Shown: positions 32,899-41,399, counted from the first letter of the stretch. The stretch is DNA of 64,000 nt from an uncultured Eubacteriales bacterium (GCA_934486615.1 CAKSQO010000002.1:1-64000); one strand, 5' to 3'. Numbers and translations are program-made. The notes: generated from the sequence alone by a model not told the origin.

Positions 32899-34059
32899 TC
32901 AACCGCGCGTGAGCTTCACCACGCACTCAACGTGCTTTGTGTGGGGGAACATATCTACGGGCGTGGCTTTTCGGACTTTGTAGCCGCCGTTTACAAACAG
33001 GCGCAGGTCGCGCGCAAGCGTTTCGGGGTTGCACGAGACGTACACCACGGTTTTCGGCGCGAGGGTCAGCACCGAGCGAATGAAGTTCGCGTCCGAGCCT
33101 GCGCGCGGCGGGTCCATTACGACCACGTCGGCCTTCTGACCGTCGGCGGCCATATCGACCATAAACCGCCCTGCGTCGGCGTTAAAAAAGCGGACGTTCT
33201 TCGCCGAGTTGAGCTCGGCGTTGGCCTTCGCGTCCCTGACGGCGTCGGAGTTCAGTTCGACCCCGATGACCGACTTCGCCTTTTTCGAGGCGATAATGCC
33301 GATTGTTCCCGTGCCGCAGTAGGCGTCGATAACCGTCTCGCGGCCGGTCAGCCCCATAAAATCGACGGCGGTGTTATAGAGTACCTCCGTCTGCTGCGGG
33401 TTTACCTGATAAAACGACGCGGGCGAGATCTTGAAGCGGCAGCCGCACAGCGTGTCGGTTATAAACCCCTTGCCGTAGAGGGTGTCAAATTCCTTGCCGA
33501 GCACGAGAGCGGTGAATTTATTGTTGACGCTCTGCACGACGGTAGTTATCTCGGGGTGCAGCTCGAGCAGGCGCTTGATAAAGTCGCGCTTTTTCGGAAA
33601 TTCGCGCGTGCCCGTCACCATAACGACCATAATCTCGCCCGAGTTGTACCCCACCCTGACGAGGACGTGGCGCAGGAAGCCCTTGAGCGTTCTATCGTTG
33701 AAAACGCCCAATCCAAACTGCACGACGAGCTTCCTTATCGTGACGATTATGCGGTCGGCGGCCTCATTTTCAATAAGGCAGCTGTCGACCTTGACTATCC
33801 TGTGGCTCGACGACTGATAAACGCCCGAGACGACCTGCCCGCCGATTTTGCCGAACGCGGCCTGAACCTTGTGGCGGTAGTGATAGGGCGAGTTCATTCC
33901 GATTATATCGTCAACGCGGCAGTAGCGGCCGATGAGCTTGACGACCGAGGCCTGCTTGAAGCTCAGCTGTCTGAAATAGTCCATATTCTGCAGCTGGCAG
34001 CCGCCGCACTTTTTATATAATGTACAGCCGTTGCCGACCGCCTGTCTTTTCTCACTCAA
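32899..34059 (-). CDS. RumA/TrmA-family RNA uracil-C5 methyltransferase, TRAM-less
   Basis: This 386-aa SAM-dependent enzyme probably methylates a uridine in 23S rRNA or tRNA. Iron-sulfur ligands are C12, C18 and C21 (GCTLYKKCGGCQ), with a fourth Cys in VDSCLIE. The SAM site is VIDAYCGTGTIGIIAS, followed by VVMDPPRAG and catalytic Cys in VYVSCNPETLARDL. It lacks the N-terminal TRAM domain that its neighbour has. It sits 4 bp after a longer paralogue, so the two are co-transcribed and came from an old duplication or a paired acquisition. Target specificity is unknown. Confidence 0.92.
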   Translation of the reverse strand: MSEKRQAVGNGCTLYKKCGGCQLQNMDYFRQLSFKQASVVKLIGRYCRVDDIIGMNSPYHYRHKVQAAFGKIGGQVVSGVYQSSSHRIVKVDSCLIENEAADRIIVTIRKLVVQFGLGVFNDRTLKGFLRHVLVRVGYNSGEIMVVMVTGTREFPKKRDFIKRLLELHPEITTVVQSVNNKFTALVLGKEFDTLYGKGFITDTLCGCRFKISPASFYQVNPQQTEVLYNTAVDFMGLTGRETVIDAYCGTGTIGIIASKKAKSVIGVELNSDAVRDAKANAELNSAKNVRFFNADAGRFMVDMAADGQKADVVVMDPPRAGSDANFIRSVLTLAPKTVVYVSCNPETLARDLRLFVNGGYKVRKATPVDMFPHTKHVECVVKLTRG

Positions 34060-34063
34060 GGCG

Positions 34064-35425
34064 TCACACTTTATCCTTTCTTTCGAGCTTCACGACGCAC
34101 TCGACGTGGGCGGTGCGTGGGAAGAGGTCGAACGGGTGCGCTGATTTTGCAGCATAGCCGAAGCGGGCGAAATACGCCATATCGCGCGCGAGGGTCGCGG
34201 GGTCGCACGAAACATATACCACGCGCTCGGGGCGCATCTTTTCGCATATCAGCTGCGGCAGACCCTGCTCAAGCCCCTTCCTGGGCGGGTCGACGACGAC
34301 CGCGTCGGGGCGCAGCCCGTCGCGTTCAAGCCTTCGGGCGGCTTCGAACGCGTCGGCGCAGATGAACTCGGCGTGCTCTATGCCGTTGGCGGCGGCGTTG
34401 ACTTCGGCGTCCTTTACGGCCGCTTCGACGACCTCGACGCCGATGAGACGCTCAAAGCTGTGCGCCATCGACAGCCCTATCGTGCCCGCGCCGCAGTAGA
34501 GGTCGAGCAGCAGCCTGCCCTCCCCCGCAAACTCGGCTGCCTTGGCGTAGAGCCGCTCGGCCATATCGTGATTGACCTGATAAAACGACAACGCGCTGAG
34601 GCGCACCTTTACGCCGCAGAGCACGTCGGTGATGTAGCCGTCTCCGAGGATAACACGGCAATCATTTGAGAGAATGACGTTGGTTTTGGCGGTGTTGCGG
34701 TTGATTACAACAGTTTTAAGGCTGCCGTCCGACGCGGCGCGCAGCACCTCAACAAGCCTGTCCTCGTGCGGCAGGCGGTCGCCGTTTATCACAAGGCAGA
34801 CCATCGTTTCGCCCGTTGCCCACGCGCGCCTGACGTAGATGTGGCGCAGCAGCCCGCGCCCGCTCATCTCGTCATAGGCAGAAACACCGCACTCGCGCGC
34901 ATAAGCCTTCACCGCTTCGGTAACAGCGGAGAAGTCCTCAGGCTGCAGCAGACAGTCGGCGCACGGCACTATCCTGTGACTGTGGCGCGCAAAGAAGCCG
35001 CAGGCTATCCCGCCGTCCGCAGCGGGTGCGGTCGGGTATTGCGCCTTGTTGCGGTAGCGGCTTACTTCGCCGTGCGCGACGGCTTCAACGGGAATATCAA
35101 GCCCGCCGATGCGTTTCAGGCAATCAGACACGCGCTGCCGTTTAAGCTCCAGCTCCGCTTCGTATGAAATATGCCGCAGCGCGCAGCCGCCGCACTGCTT
35201 AAACGCGGCGCAGTCAGGCTCTACGCGATCCTTCGACGGCGTGATAACGCGCAGCATCTTGCCGACGGCGTAGTTTTTGGCGACCTTTATGATGACCGCT
35301 TCGACCTCGTCGCCCACGGCGGTCATCGGCACGAAAGCAGCCATGGAATCGGTGCGGCCGACCCCCGAGCCCTCAGCGGTCATACCCGTAATATTCAGCG
35401 TGACTAAATCATTTTTCTTCATCAT
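34064..35425 (-). CDS. rlmD: 23S rRNA (uracil-5-)-methyltransferase, RlmD/RumA type
   Basis: This 453-aa enzyme has an N-terminal TRAM domain (about residues 3-62, VTLNITGMTAEGSGVGR). The Fe-S cysteines are in EPDCAAFKQCGGCALRH, plus CADCLL. The Rossmann SAM site is LLLDLYCGAGTIGLSMA, with VVVDPPRKG and catalytic Cys in VYVSCDPATLARDM. Family members methylate U1939 or U747 of 23S rRNA; which site applies here cannot be decided. The start codon has AGAAAA upstream rather than a clear GGAGG, and a 25-residue frame overlaps its start. Confidence 0.93.
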   Translation of the reverse strand: MMKKNDLVTLNITGMTAEGSGVGRTDSMAAFVPMTAVGDEVEAVIIKVAKNYAVGKMLRVITPSKDRVEPDCAAFKQCGGCALRHISYEAELELKRQRVSDCLKRIGGLDIPVEAVAHGEVSRYRNKAQYPTAPAADGGIACGFFARHSHRIVPCADCLLQPEDFSAVTEAVKAYARECGVSAYDEMSGRGLLRHIYVRRAWATGETMVCLVINGDRLPHEDRLVEVLRAASDGSLKTVVINRNTAKTNVILSNDCRVILGDGYITDVLCGVKVRLSALSFYQVNHDMAERLYAKAAEFAGEGRLLLDLYCGAGTIGLSMAHSFERLIGVEVVEAAVKDAEVNAAANGIEHAEFICADAFEAARRLERDGLRPDAVVVDPPRKGLEQGLPQLICEKMRPERVVYVSCDPATLARDMAYFARFGYAAKSAHPFDLFPRTAHVECVVKLERKDKV

Positions 35426-35486
35426 TTTTCTCCGCAGAAAGCGTGTGGCAATAAATACAAATGTCCTCGCAGTGCCCGTCTTTCAT
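35409..35486 (-). CDS. 25-residue frame with CxxxCxxC, overlapping the rlmD start
   Basis: An ATG at 35486 with GAGGG 7 nt upstream opens a 25-residue frame containing CEDICIYCH. That is a C-x3-C-x2-C spacing followed by His. It ends inside rlmD, 15 bp after the rlmD start. Its ATG overlaps the stop of the upstream decayed frame (TGATG). It might be a translational coupling peptide for rlmD, a metal-binding micropeptide or chance. I cannot separate these. Confidence 0.3.
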   Translation of the reverse strand: MKDGHCEDICIYCHTLSAEKNDEEK

Positions 35487-35764
35487 CAAAAGCCCTCGGG
35501 GACGGTGCCGACGGGATTAAAGCCGGACTCCCCGCCGCCGTCCGTGTCCCCGGCGACCGCGCAGCAGGTCTGCTGCGCGATAAAGCCGCAGGCTTTGCTC
35601 ACGTTAAGCACGTCGGGCCGCGAAAAAGCAAGTCCCGTCTGCGAAAAAGCAAGTCCCGTCTGCGACGACCGAATTCAGGATTCGACCGCCGCGGGCACGT
35701 CGGAAGGCGCATACTCTCTTTCCGTAATGTTCGTTGTTTTATTTCGAAACAAGTTTACATAACT
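35486..35764 (-). pseudogene. Decayed reading frame upstream of rlmD
   Basis: One minus-strand frame stays open from 35764 to the TGA at 35488-35486 except for a single TGA at 35677-35675. The translation looks protein-like on both sides: EYAPSDVPAAVES before the stop, then tandem SQTGLAF units, ACGFIAQQTCCAVAGDTDGG and NPVGTVPEGF. A weak start (ATG in another frame at about 35720) does not fit. It is probably a remnant of a gene or of a dispersed sequence element. This is what fills the 374-bp space between U32 and rlmD. Confidence 0.4.
35620..35661 (-). repeat. Two exact 21-bp tandem repeats
   Basis: Bases 35620-35640 and 35641-35661 are identical. In the decayed minus-strand frame each unit encodes seven residues (SQTGLAF pattern). 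This is consistent with recent slippage. Confidence 0.85.
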
Positions 35765-35799
35765 TTAGCCGCCGATTTGCACCGACGGCTTTTTCGGAG

Positions 35800-37029
35800 C
35801 TATTGCTCCGCTTTCATTCGCATAAGCGAGCCTTTTGCAATCTCGCGCTCAAACGGGATTTTGAGCAGCATCGTCGGCTTGTTTGCGACCGCAAGCGGCT
35901 CTCCCGCTTCGTCAAGCATACCGTCGGTGTCAACGAGGAAAGGCTCGCGCTTGGGCTCAAGGCAGTCGAGCACAACTCCCGCCGCAAACTTGTTCTTGAG
36001 CGACGCGATAACGTACCCGTTTTCGTACCCCTCGACGACCGCAGCGACGGCATAGTCGCGGATATAGCCCGCAGTCTTGTACGTCTGCGAGTTGGCGGGG
36101 CGGCCGTAGTAGAAGCCCGTCGAATAGGTGCGGTGGCTTATCTTGCCGAGCTCGTCCGTGACCCACTGCGGCGCTTTCGCGCTCGGGTCGGCAAGCAGCG
36201 CATCGAGCGCACCGCGGTACGCGTTGGTCGTGACCGCGACGTAGTAGTGCGACTTTGCGCGCCCTTCAATTTTGAAGCTCGTCACCCCTGCTTTTGCAAG
36301 CTCGCCGAGGTGATCGGCCATACACAGATCGTCGGCGTTGAGGATATAGGTGCCCTTGTCCGTCTCGGTTATATCGAGGTACCGGCCGGGGCGATTCTCC
36401 TCCACAAGATGATAGCTCCAGCGGCAGGGCTGTGCGCAGTCGCCGTGGTTGGCGTCGCGCCCGGTCATATAGCTTGACAGCAGGCACCTGCCCGAGTACG
36501 ACACGCACATCGCGCCGTGTACAAAGCACTCAAGCTCCAGCTCGCGCGGAGTTTTGGCGCGAATGTCGGCGATTTCACCGATCGAAAGCTCGCGTGCGAG
36601 CACGACGCGCTTTGCCCCAAGCTCGTAAAGCGCGCGCGCCGTGCGGTAGTTGGTCACGCCCGACTGCACCGACGCGTGGATAACCGCGTCGGGCACAGCT
36701 TCTCGCACGGCCTGCATCGTTCCGAGGTCGCCGACGATGAACGCGTCCGCTCCCATTTTTGCAGCCGAAGCCGCAAACGCGGCTATGCGGTCGATCTCGT
36801 CGTTATGCGGCGTAATATTGCAGGTGATGTGAACATCGACCCCGTGCGCGTGAGCGTACTCTATCCCCTCACGCAGCGAGTCGTCGTCAAAGTTCGGCGA
36901 AGCCGTCCTCATGCCGAACTCGCGCCCTGCGAGGTACACCGCGTCCGCCCCGAAGTCGACGGCGCACCTGAGCCTTGTCAGATCGCCTGCGGGGCACAGC
37001 AATTCCGGCTTACGGCTCAACCCTTCCAC
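35800..37029 (-). CDS. Peptidase U32 family protein (tRNA hydroxylation type)
   Basis: This 409-aa protein matches the U32 family, whose bacterial members TrhP/RlhA act in RNA hydroxylation rather than proteolysis. Diagnostic residues are ELLCPAGDLTRLRCAVDFGAD at the N-terminus and the signature ELECFVHGAMCVSYSGRCLL, with further Cys in GDCAQPCRWSY. A C-terminal beta-barrel extension is present. The start is a GTG inside the end of mltG (13-bp overlap); TTG at 37020 is an alternative. The mltG neighbourhood is common in Clostridia. I infer a prephenate-dependent tRNA uridine hydroxylation role. Confidence 0.88.
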   Translation of the reverse strand: MEGLSRKPELLCPAGDLTRLRCAVDFGADAVYLAGREFGMRTASPNFDDDSLREGIEYAHAHGVDVHITCNITPHNDEIDRIAAFAASAAKMGADAFIVGDLGTMQAVREAVPDAVIHASVQSGVTNYRTARALYELGAKRVVLARELSIGEIADIRAKTPRELELECFVHGAMCVSYSGRCLLSSYMTGRDANHGDCAQPCRWSYHLVEENRPGRYLDITETDKGTYILNADDLCMADHLGELAKAGVTSFKIEGRAKSHYYVAVTTNAYRGALDALLADPSAKAPQWVTDELGKISHRTYSTGFYYGRPANSQTYKTAGYIRDYAVAAVVEGYENGYVIASLKNKFAAGVVLDCLEPKREPFLVDTDGMLDEAGEPLAVANKPTMLLKIPFEREIAKGSLMRMKAEQ

Positions 37030-38621
37030 AGCCCCTGTCTTTGCAGCTTCTTAATCGTCGCCTGATGCTCCTTGTAGGTTGCGTTGAAGTAGAATTTACT
37101 GTTAGCATCAGTGACGAAATAGTAATACTTGCCGATGTAGTCCTCGTTGGGTCGGAGCACGGCCTTTAACGCCTGAACGGTCACGCTGCACTGCGGTCCG
37201 GGAGGAAGCCCCTCGTAGCCTGCGTCGCTGACCTTCTTGCCGTTTTCATAAAGCGCGTAGTTGTTGGTGTTGTAGCGATTGTCGGGATAATAGAACGTCG
37301 GAGTCGAACCGAGGTACTTGGGCTCGCTCCACACAAGGCGGCCGAGGAACACGGCCGAGACGTTCGACATCTGGTCGGGGAAGCCGTTGCACTCAAGCTG
37401 CACGATAGAAGCGAGCGAAAGCGCGTCGTTGAGAGAGGTTATCCCATATTTGTTGAGATCTTTCAGCTGCTCCTTATAATCCGGGCAGCTCTCTTTGAGA
37501 TGCTTTTCAAAATTCGCGAGCATACGGTCGATTGCAAACTCGGCGTTCGCCTGACTTTCTCCCGTGAAGAAATCGTAGGTGTCGGGGTAGAGGTAGCCCT
37601 CAAGGCGGTAGTAGACCTTGTCGTTCGGGATAGCCTTGACAAAATCGTAGTCATAAGTGCCCTTGACCATCGCAGTCTTGAACTGCTCCTGGGTGCAGAC
37701 GTTGTTCTCCTCAAGTATCTGCATTATCGAGCGAATCGTCGCCGCTTCGGGGATACGCACCTTGACGGACTCTTTCTCGTTGCCCTTTTGCAGCAGCTCG
37801 ATTATTCCGTCGTAGCCAATGGAGCTGTCGAACTGATAAGCGCCGTGGCGCAGCGTGCCGTCCTGCTTTTTGAGCTTTAAATAAACTCTGAACAACAGCG
37901 GATGTTCGATGGCGTTCTCTTTTTCAAGCGTGTCGGCTATCTCGGTCGTGGTCATGCCTTCTTTGATTATGACAACGCAAATACCGCTCTTGCCCACTCC
38001 GAGCAGCTCGCTGAACGCAGTCAGTATGCCCGCCGCGATAAGGCAGGCGGAAACAAGGATTGCGGCGATCCAAATGATAGTTTTTATCCCGTGGCGCGGC
38101 TTCTGATTTTTCTTCTGCGCGCGCTTTTCGGCGCGGTTTAAGCGGTGCAGGTCAACGGTGTCGCGCTCTGACAGCGGGTACTGCTTGATAACGGGCTTTT
38201 CGTCGCGGCCCTTGCGGCTTCTGGCCTGACCCTCGTAGTCCTCGTCAAGCTGAAATCCGCCGCCGATGACGAACTCGTCGTGCTCGTCAGCGCTGCTGTC
38301 GGCGCTGACTTCATCGGACGGCTCGGCAGCATCGGACGGCTCGGCAGCGGAGTCGCCGCTGTCGCTGCTGTCGGTGCTGCTGTAAAGGTCGTCCATGCCG
38401 AAGTAGTCATACGGCTCGGCGCCGCTGTCGGCACTTTCGGGCGCGGCGGGTGTGTTCGGCTCGGCACTTTCCGCAGGCTCAGAGCTGTCGCCGGGGGCGG
38501 CGCTCTTGCCCGGCTGCGCGGGTGCACTGCTTTCGGCTGCGCGGGCGGCCTCGGCCTCCTCGTCGTCGGAATAGAACAGCTCGTCGGCGCTCAGCTTTTT
38601 GAACTTATCAAAATCTTCCAT
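37017..38621 (-). CDS. mltG: Endolytic transglycosylase MltG with acidic N-terminal extension
   Basis: This 534-aa protein cleaves nascent glycan strands and so ends peptidoglycan chains. Residues 1-130 are Ser/Asp/Glu/Ala-rich and cytoplasmic. A basic stretch and one TM helix (IIWIAAILVSACLIAAGILTAF, about 186-207) follow, then a LysM-like subdomain (IKEGMTTTEIADTLEKENAI) and the YceG domain. The family IVEKE motif reads SIVQLECNG here. The usual L.TDPTV.Y is GSTPTFYY and GLPPGPxxN is GLPPGPQCS, so it is divergent around the active site. It overlaps the cyclo-ligase upstream by 14 bp. Confidence 0.88.
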   Translation of the reverse strand: MEDFDKFKKLSADELFYSDDEEAEAARAAESSAPAQPGKSAAPGDSSEPAESAEPNTPAAPESADSGAEPYDYFGMDDLYSSTDSSDSGDSAAEPSDAAEPSDEVSADSSADEHDEFVIGGGFQLDEDYEGQARSRKGRDEKPVIKQYPLSERDTVDLHRLNRAEKRAQKKNQKPRHGIKTIIWIAAILVSACLIAAGILTAFSELLGVGKSGICVVIIKEGMTTTEIADTLEKENAIEHPLLFRVYLKLKKQDGTLRHGAYQFDSSIGYDGIIELLQKGNEKESVKVRIPEAATIRSIMQILEENNVCTQEQFKTAMVKGTYDYDFVKAIPNDKVYYRLEGYLYPDTYDFFTGESQANAEFAIDRMLANFEKHLKESCPDYKEQLKDLNKYGITSLNDALSLASIVQLECNGFPDQMSNVSAVFLGRLVWSEPKYLGSTPTFYYPDNRYNTNNYALYENGKKVSDAGYEGLPPGPQCSVTVQALKAVLRPNEDYIGKYYYFVTDANSKFYFNATYKEHQATIKKLQRQGLWKG

Positions 38622-39219
38622 GTTTTCCTCCGTTCTGACTGGGTATACGTCTGATAAATTTATCGGTCAGCACCGCCTTGAGCGGTACATCAAAACGTCC
38701 GTGATAAATACGGAATCGGTAGTTTTCGCTGTAGCATATACCGATACTCTCGCACCCGCAGCGCGACAGGTATCGGTCGTAGTATCCGCCGCCGTAGCCC
38801 AGCCGATAGCCGAAGCTGTCAAGCGCAAGCGCGGGCACGACGACGAGCGAGTTGCGGTCGGGTTGGCACACGGGCAGGCTCTCGGCAGGCTCGAGCACGC
38901 CGAAGCTGCCGGGTGAAAGCTGTGAAACATCTTCAATAAAATGGAACGCCATATCGCGCGTGCCCTTTATACAGCGCGGCAGCGCCACCCTTCGCCCGGA
39001 AGCGAGCGCGTGGTCGATTATTGCGAAGGTGTCGACCTCTATCGGAGTGGAGGCATATATCAGCACCGTTTTGCACGCGGCATACTGGCGGCTTGCGATA
39101 AGGCGGTCGGTAATGCGGCGGTCGAGCTTTGCCTTGGTCCCCGGGTCAAGCTCGGCGCGCCATCGCTTAATTTTATCGCGCAGCACGCCCTTGTAAATGC
39201 GGAGGTCTAACTTCTGCAT
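38608..39219 (-). CDS. 5-formyltetrahydrofolate cyclo-ligase
   Basis: This 203-aa enzyme converts 5-formyl-THF to 5,10-methenyl-THF with ATP. The N-terminal helix pair (LDLRIYKGVLRDKIKRWRAEL), LIYASTPIEVDT, VVPALALDSFGYRLGYGGGYYDRYL and a late IGICYSENY match the family. It is in an overlapping operon: DJ-1, this gene, mltG, U32. Folate metabolism connects it only loosely to the folC gene at 2306 and to ThyX at 40459. Confidence 0.93.
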   Translation of the reverse strand: MQKLDLRIYKGVLRDKIKRWRAELDPGTKAKLDRRITDRLIASRQYAACKTVLIYASTPIEVDTFAIIDHALASGRRVALPRCIKGTRDMAFHFIEDVSQLSPGSFGVLEPAESLPVCQPDRNSLVVVPALALDSFGYRLGYGGGYYDRYLSRCGCESIGICYSENYRFRIYHGRFDVPLKAVLTDKFIRRIPSQNGGKHGRF

Positions 39220-39746
39220 TGCATACTCTTCCTTATTTCGGCGGCCTTTTCGTCGCCGAGGAAGTACCGCACTATCTCAAGGCCGAACTCTATTGATGCG
39301 CCGGGACCTATCGCGGTTATAAAATTGCCGCTGACGCAGGTGCGGCCCAAGCCTACCTCACAGCCGAGCTTATCCTCAAAGCCCGGGTAGCACACGGCCT
39401 TTTTGCCCTTTAGCAGACCATATTGGCCGAGCACGCCGGGAGCGGCGCATATCGCGGCGACGAGCTTGCCGCCCGCAGCCGCCGTTTCGAGCGCGTGCTT
39501 TACACTCTCGCTCTTGCCGAGATTGAGCGTGCCGGGCATACCGCCGGGCAGCATTACGCCGTCGACAGTTGAAAAATCAAGCTCGTCGTCGGTCAGGTCG
39601 GCTTCGATTTTTATGCCGTGAGCGCCCCGGGCAACGCGCTTGCCCACTCCGACAAAGGCGACCTCGATACCCGCTCGGCGCACGGTATCAACGCTTGCGA
39701 CGGCTTCGATCTCCTCAAATCCGTCGGCTAAAAAACAGTATATCAT
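39207..39746 (-). CDS. DJ-1/PfpI family protein
   Basis: This 179-aa cytoplasmic protein has the DJ-1 fold. MIYCFLADGFEEIEAV carries the conserved Glu, DGVMLPGGMPGTLNL the strand-turn, and AAICAAPGVLG the nucleophilic Cys at the elbow (about residue 102). It resembles the YajL/ThiJ subgroup linked to glyoxal-adduct repair or chaperoning. I chose the ATG at 39746; the longer frame to 39782 adds an unrelated leader, though AGGAG lies 11 nt before this ATG. It overlaps the cyclo-ligase by 13 bp. Confidence 0.9.
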   Translation of the reverse strand: MIYCFLADGFEEIEAVASVDTVRRAGIEVAFVGVGKRVARGAHGIKIEADLTDDELDFSTVDGVMLPGGMPGTLNLGKSESVKHALETAAAGGKLVAAICAAPGVLGQYGLLKGKKAVCYPGFEDKLGCEVGLGRTCVSGNFITAIGPGASIEFGLEIVRYFLGDEKAAEIRKSMQCRS

Positions 39747-39805
39747 ATCAAAAACAGCTCCTAACAAGCAGTCTGAACGCAAAGCGAAAAATCGCCCGGT
39801 TAAGT

Positions 39806-40462
39806 TTACATAATCTTGCTGATTATCGAGAAAATCTCGTCCGAGATGTCCTCGCGCGAGCGAATGCGGTCACCGTCTGTGCACTTGACAACACTCCAGC
39901 CGAGCCGCTTTGCGGCATACAGCGCGCCCTCGCGGCAGTGCTGCAGATAGGCAATATCGCGCTCGTGAATATCCTTCCTGCCCTCGTCGCCCGAGTAGCG
40001 ACCCGTCATCAACCGCTGCGACACCTCGACGGGCATATCCAGAAAGATGACTGCATCGGGGCGCGGTATGCCGAGCTTGCCGAACTCAAAGTCGCAGAGC
40101 CAGTCGAGAAAGCGGTCCCGCTCGTCGCCCGACAGCTTCGACGCCTGATGCACGGCGTTGGACGTGGTATAGCGATCGCAGAGAATGTCCGTTCCGCCGA
40201 GGTAGTCGGCGCCCCAGTCGCGCTTAAAACTCGCATAGCGGTCGACCGCATAAAACGACGACGCAGCGTATGCGTTGACGTCCTCGGGGTGCGAGCCGAA
40301 CTCGCCCGCAAGGTACATTCTGACAAGAGCGCTGGACTCGCTCGGGTAATCGGGAAACTTCACAAAGCGAAAGTTGCCGTCCAGCCGCTTTGAAAGCAGC
40401 TCAAGCTGAGTGGACTTGCCGCTGCCGTCAAGACCCTCGATAACGATGAGACGGCCGCTCAT
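39806..40462 (-). CDS. tmk: Thymidylate kinase
   Basis: This 218-aa P-loop kinase phosphorylates dTMP to dTDP. Walker A is IVIEGLDGSGKSTQ. The family DRY motif (CDRYTTSNAVHQ) and VIFLDMPVEVSQRLMTGR in the lid region are visible. It overlaps thyX by ATGA, so dTMP production and phosphorylation are co-translated. DNA coding for 39747-39805 is absent between tmk and the DJ-1 start. Confidence 0.95.
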   Translation of the reverse strand: MSGRLIVIEGLDGSGKSTQLELLSKRLDGNFRFVKFPDYPSESSALVRMYLAGEFGSHPEDVNAYAASSFYAVDRYASFKRDWGADYLGGTDILCDRYTTSNAVHQASKLSGDERDRFLDWLCDFEFGKLGIPRPDAVIFLDMPVEVSQRLMTGRYSGDEGRKDIHERDIAYLQHCREGALYAAKRLGWSVVKCTDGDRIRSREDISDEIFSIISKIM

Positions 40463-41229
40463 TCCTCTTCACCCAAATGCGCGAATTTTTCGCGCACCTC
40501 GTTCGGCTTGCCGCAGGACATCTTGCCCTCGGGGCAGCCGCCGCGCAGACACGGCGGGCCGGACTTCCCGAACAGCTCGGGCGCGGCCTCCCTGCACAGG
40601 CGCAGCATTTCGGTCGCAAGCTCCCTTATTTCCCACTGTGCGCGGTTGCAGCAGCGGTGAGAGAAAAAGTTGTACAGGCTGCGGGCGTTCATCGTCATTA
40701 TCATCTTGGTCGTGCAGGCGTTGGGCAGCACGAAGCGCGCGTCCTCAATGGCGCGCTTTTCGGCGTCGCGGGCAGCCTTTTTTTCATCAACGCCCTGAGC
40801 GAGCAGCTCTGCCTTATGCTTTTTGGACAGTATCTCGGTCAGGCGGTCGTAGTCCTCCTGATCGCGGCGCATATTTTCAAGATAAATGCGCTTGGCCTCC
40901 TCGTCAGCCTCGATTTCGGGCGGGAGGACAAAGTCGAACTGCTTTTCGCGAACGTAGCGCTGGCTCTGCACGCTGAACGACGCGATGCGGTGGCGCGTTA
41001 TCTGCGCCAGAAGCGAGCGCGAGACACCCTCGATGCCGAAGGTGAACACCGCGTGCTCTATCGGACTTTCGTGTCCTATTTCGGCGAGCATCTGGACAAA
41101 GCCGCTCGCCTTTTCTGCGTCAAGTCCGTCGCGAATAGTGTCGATCGAAGACGGAGAATAGCACAGCTTAGCCGCCGACGCGACGGTCACGGTCGGCATA
41201 GGCGTGTAGGCCAATAATTCCACTCTCAT
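40459..41229 (-). CDS. thyX: FAD-dependent thymidylate synthase ThyX
   Basis: This 256-aa flavoenzyme makes dTMP from dUMP using methylene-THF and reduced flavin. The ThyX signature RHRIASFSVQSQRYV, the FTFGIEGVSR region and a C-terminal RSLYNFFSHRCCNRAQWEIR match. A Cys-rich C-terminal tail (CLRGGCPEGKMSCG) follows the catalytic core; similar tails occur in clostridial members. No thyA is in the window. Its promoter is at 41275-41303. Confidence 0.95.
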   Translation of the reverse strand: MRVELLAYTPMPTVTVASAAKLCYSPSSIDTIRDGLDAEKASGFVQMLAEIGHESPIEHAVFTFGIEGVSRSLLAQITRHRIASFSVQSQRYVREKQFDFVLPPEIEADEEAKRIYLENMRRDQEDYDRLTEILSKKHKAELLAQGVDEKKAARDAEKRAIEDARFVLPNACTTKMIMTMNARSLYNFFSHRCCNRAQWEIRELATEMLRLCREAAPELFGKSGPPCLRGGCPEGKMSCGKPNEVREKFAHLGEEE

Positions 41230-41274
41230 TTTGTGAAAGCACCTCTTTCATACAATAAATACATAGTTATAATA

Positions 41275-41303
41275 AGTATATCAAATTATACTCTTATAAT
41301 CAA
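41275..41303 (-). promoter_or_regulatory. Promoter of thyX-tmk
   Basis: On the minus strand TTGATT (41303-41298), 17 nt, TATACT (41280-41275), 46 bp upstream of the ATG. Confidence 0.75.
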
Positions 41304-41344
41304 CACCGACTTTATCCCTTTGGAGCAGGAAAAAGAAATTTTTG

Positions 41345-41373
41345 TTGAAAAAAGTCGCGCAAGCGTTTATAAT
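41345..41373 (+). promoter_or_regulatory. Promoter of the DUF2156 gene
   Basis: TTGAAA (41345-41350), 17 nt, TATAAT (41368-41373), 27 bp before the ATG at 41400. Confidence 0.85.
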
Positions 41374-41399
41374 CACTTATCGGAGGATGAATTTTCTGT

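Noticed and set aside
32932..34020. 362-aa + strand frame opposite the TRAM-less methyltransferase
   Set aside because: The minus strand encodes a complete RumA-type enzyme with all catalytic motifs.
36266..36529. Frames inside the U32 gene on the same strand
   Set aside because: Alternative-frame shadows with no start signals.
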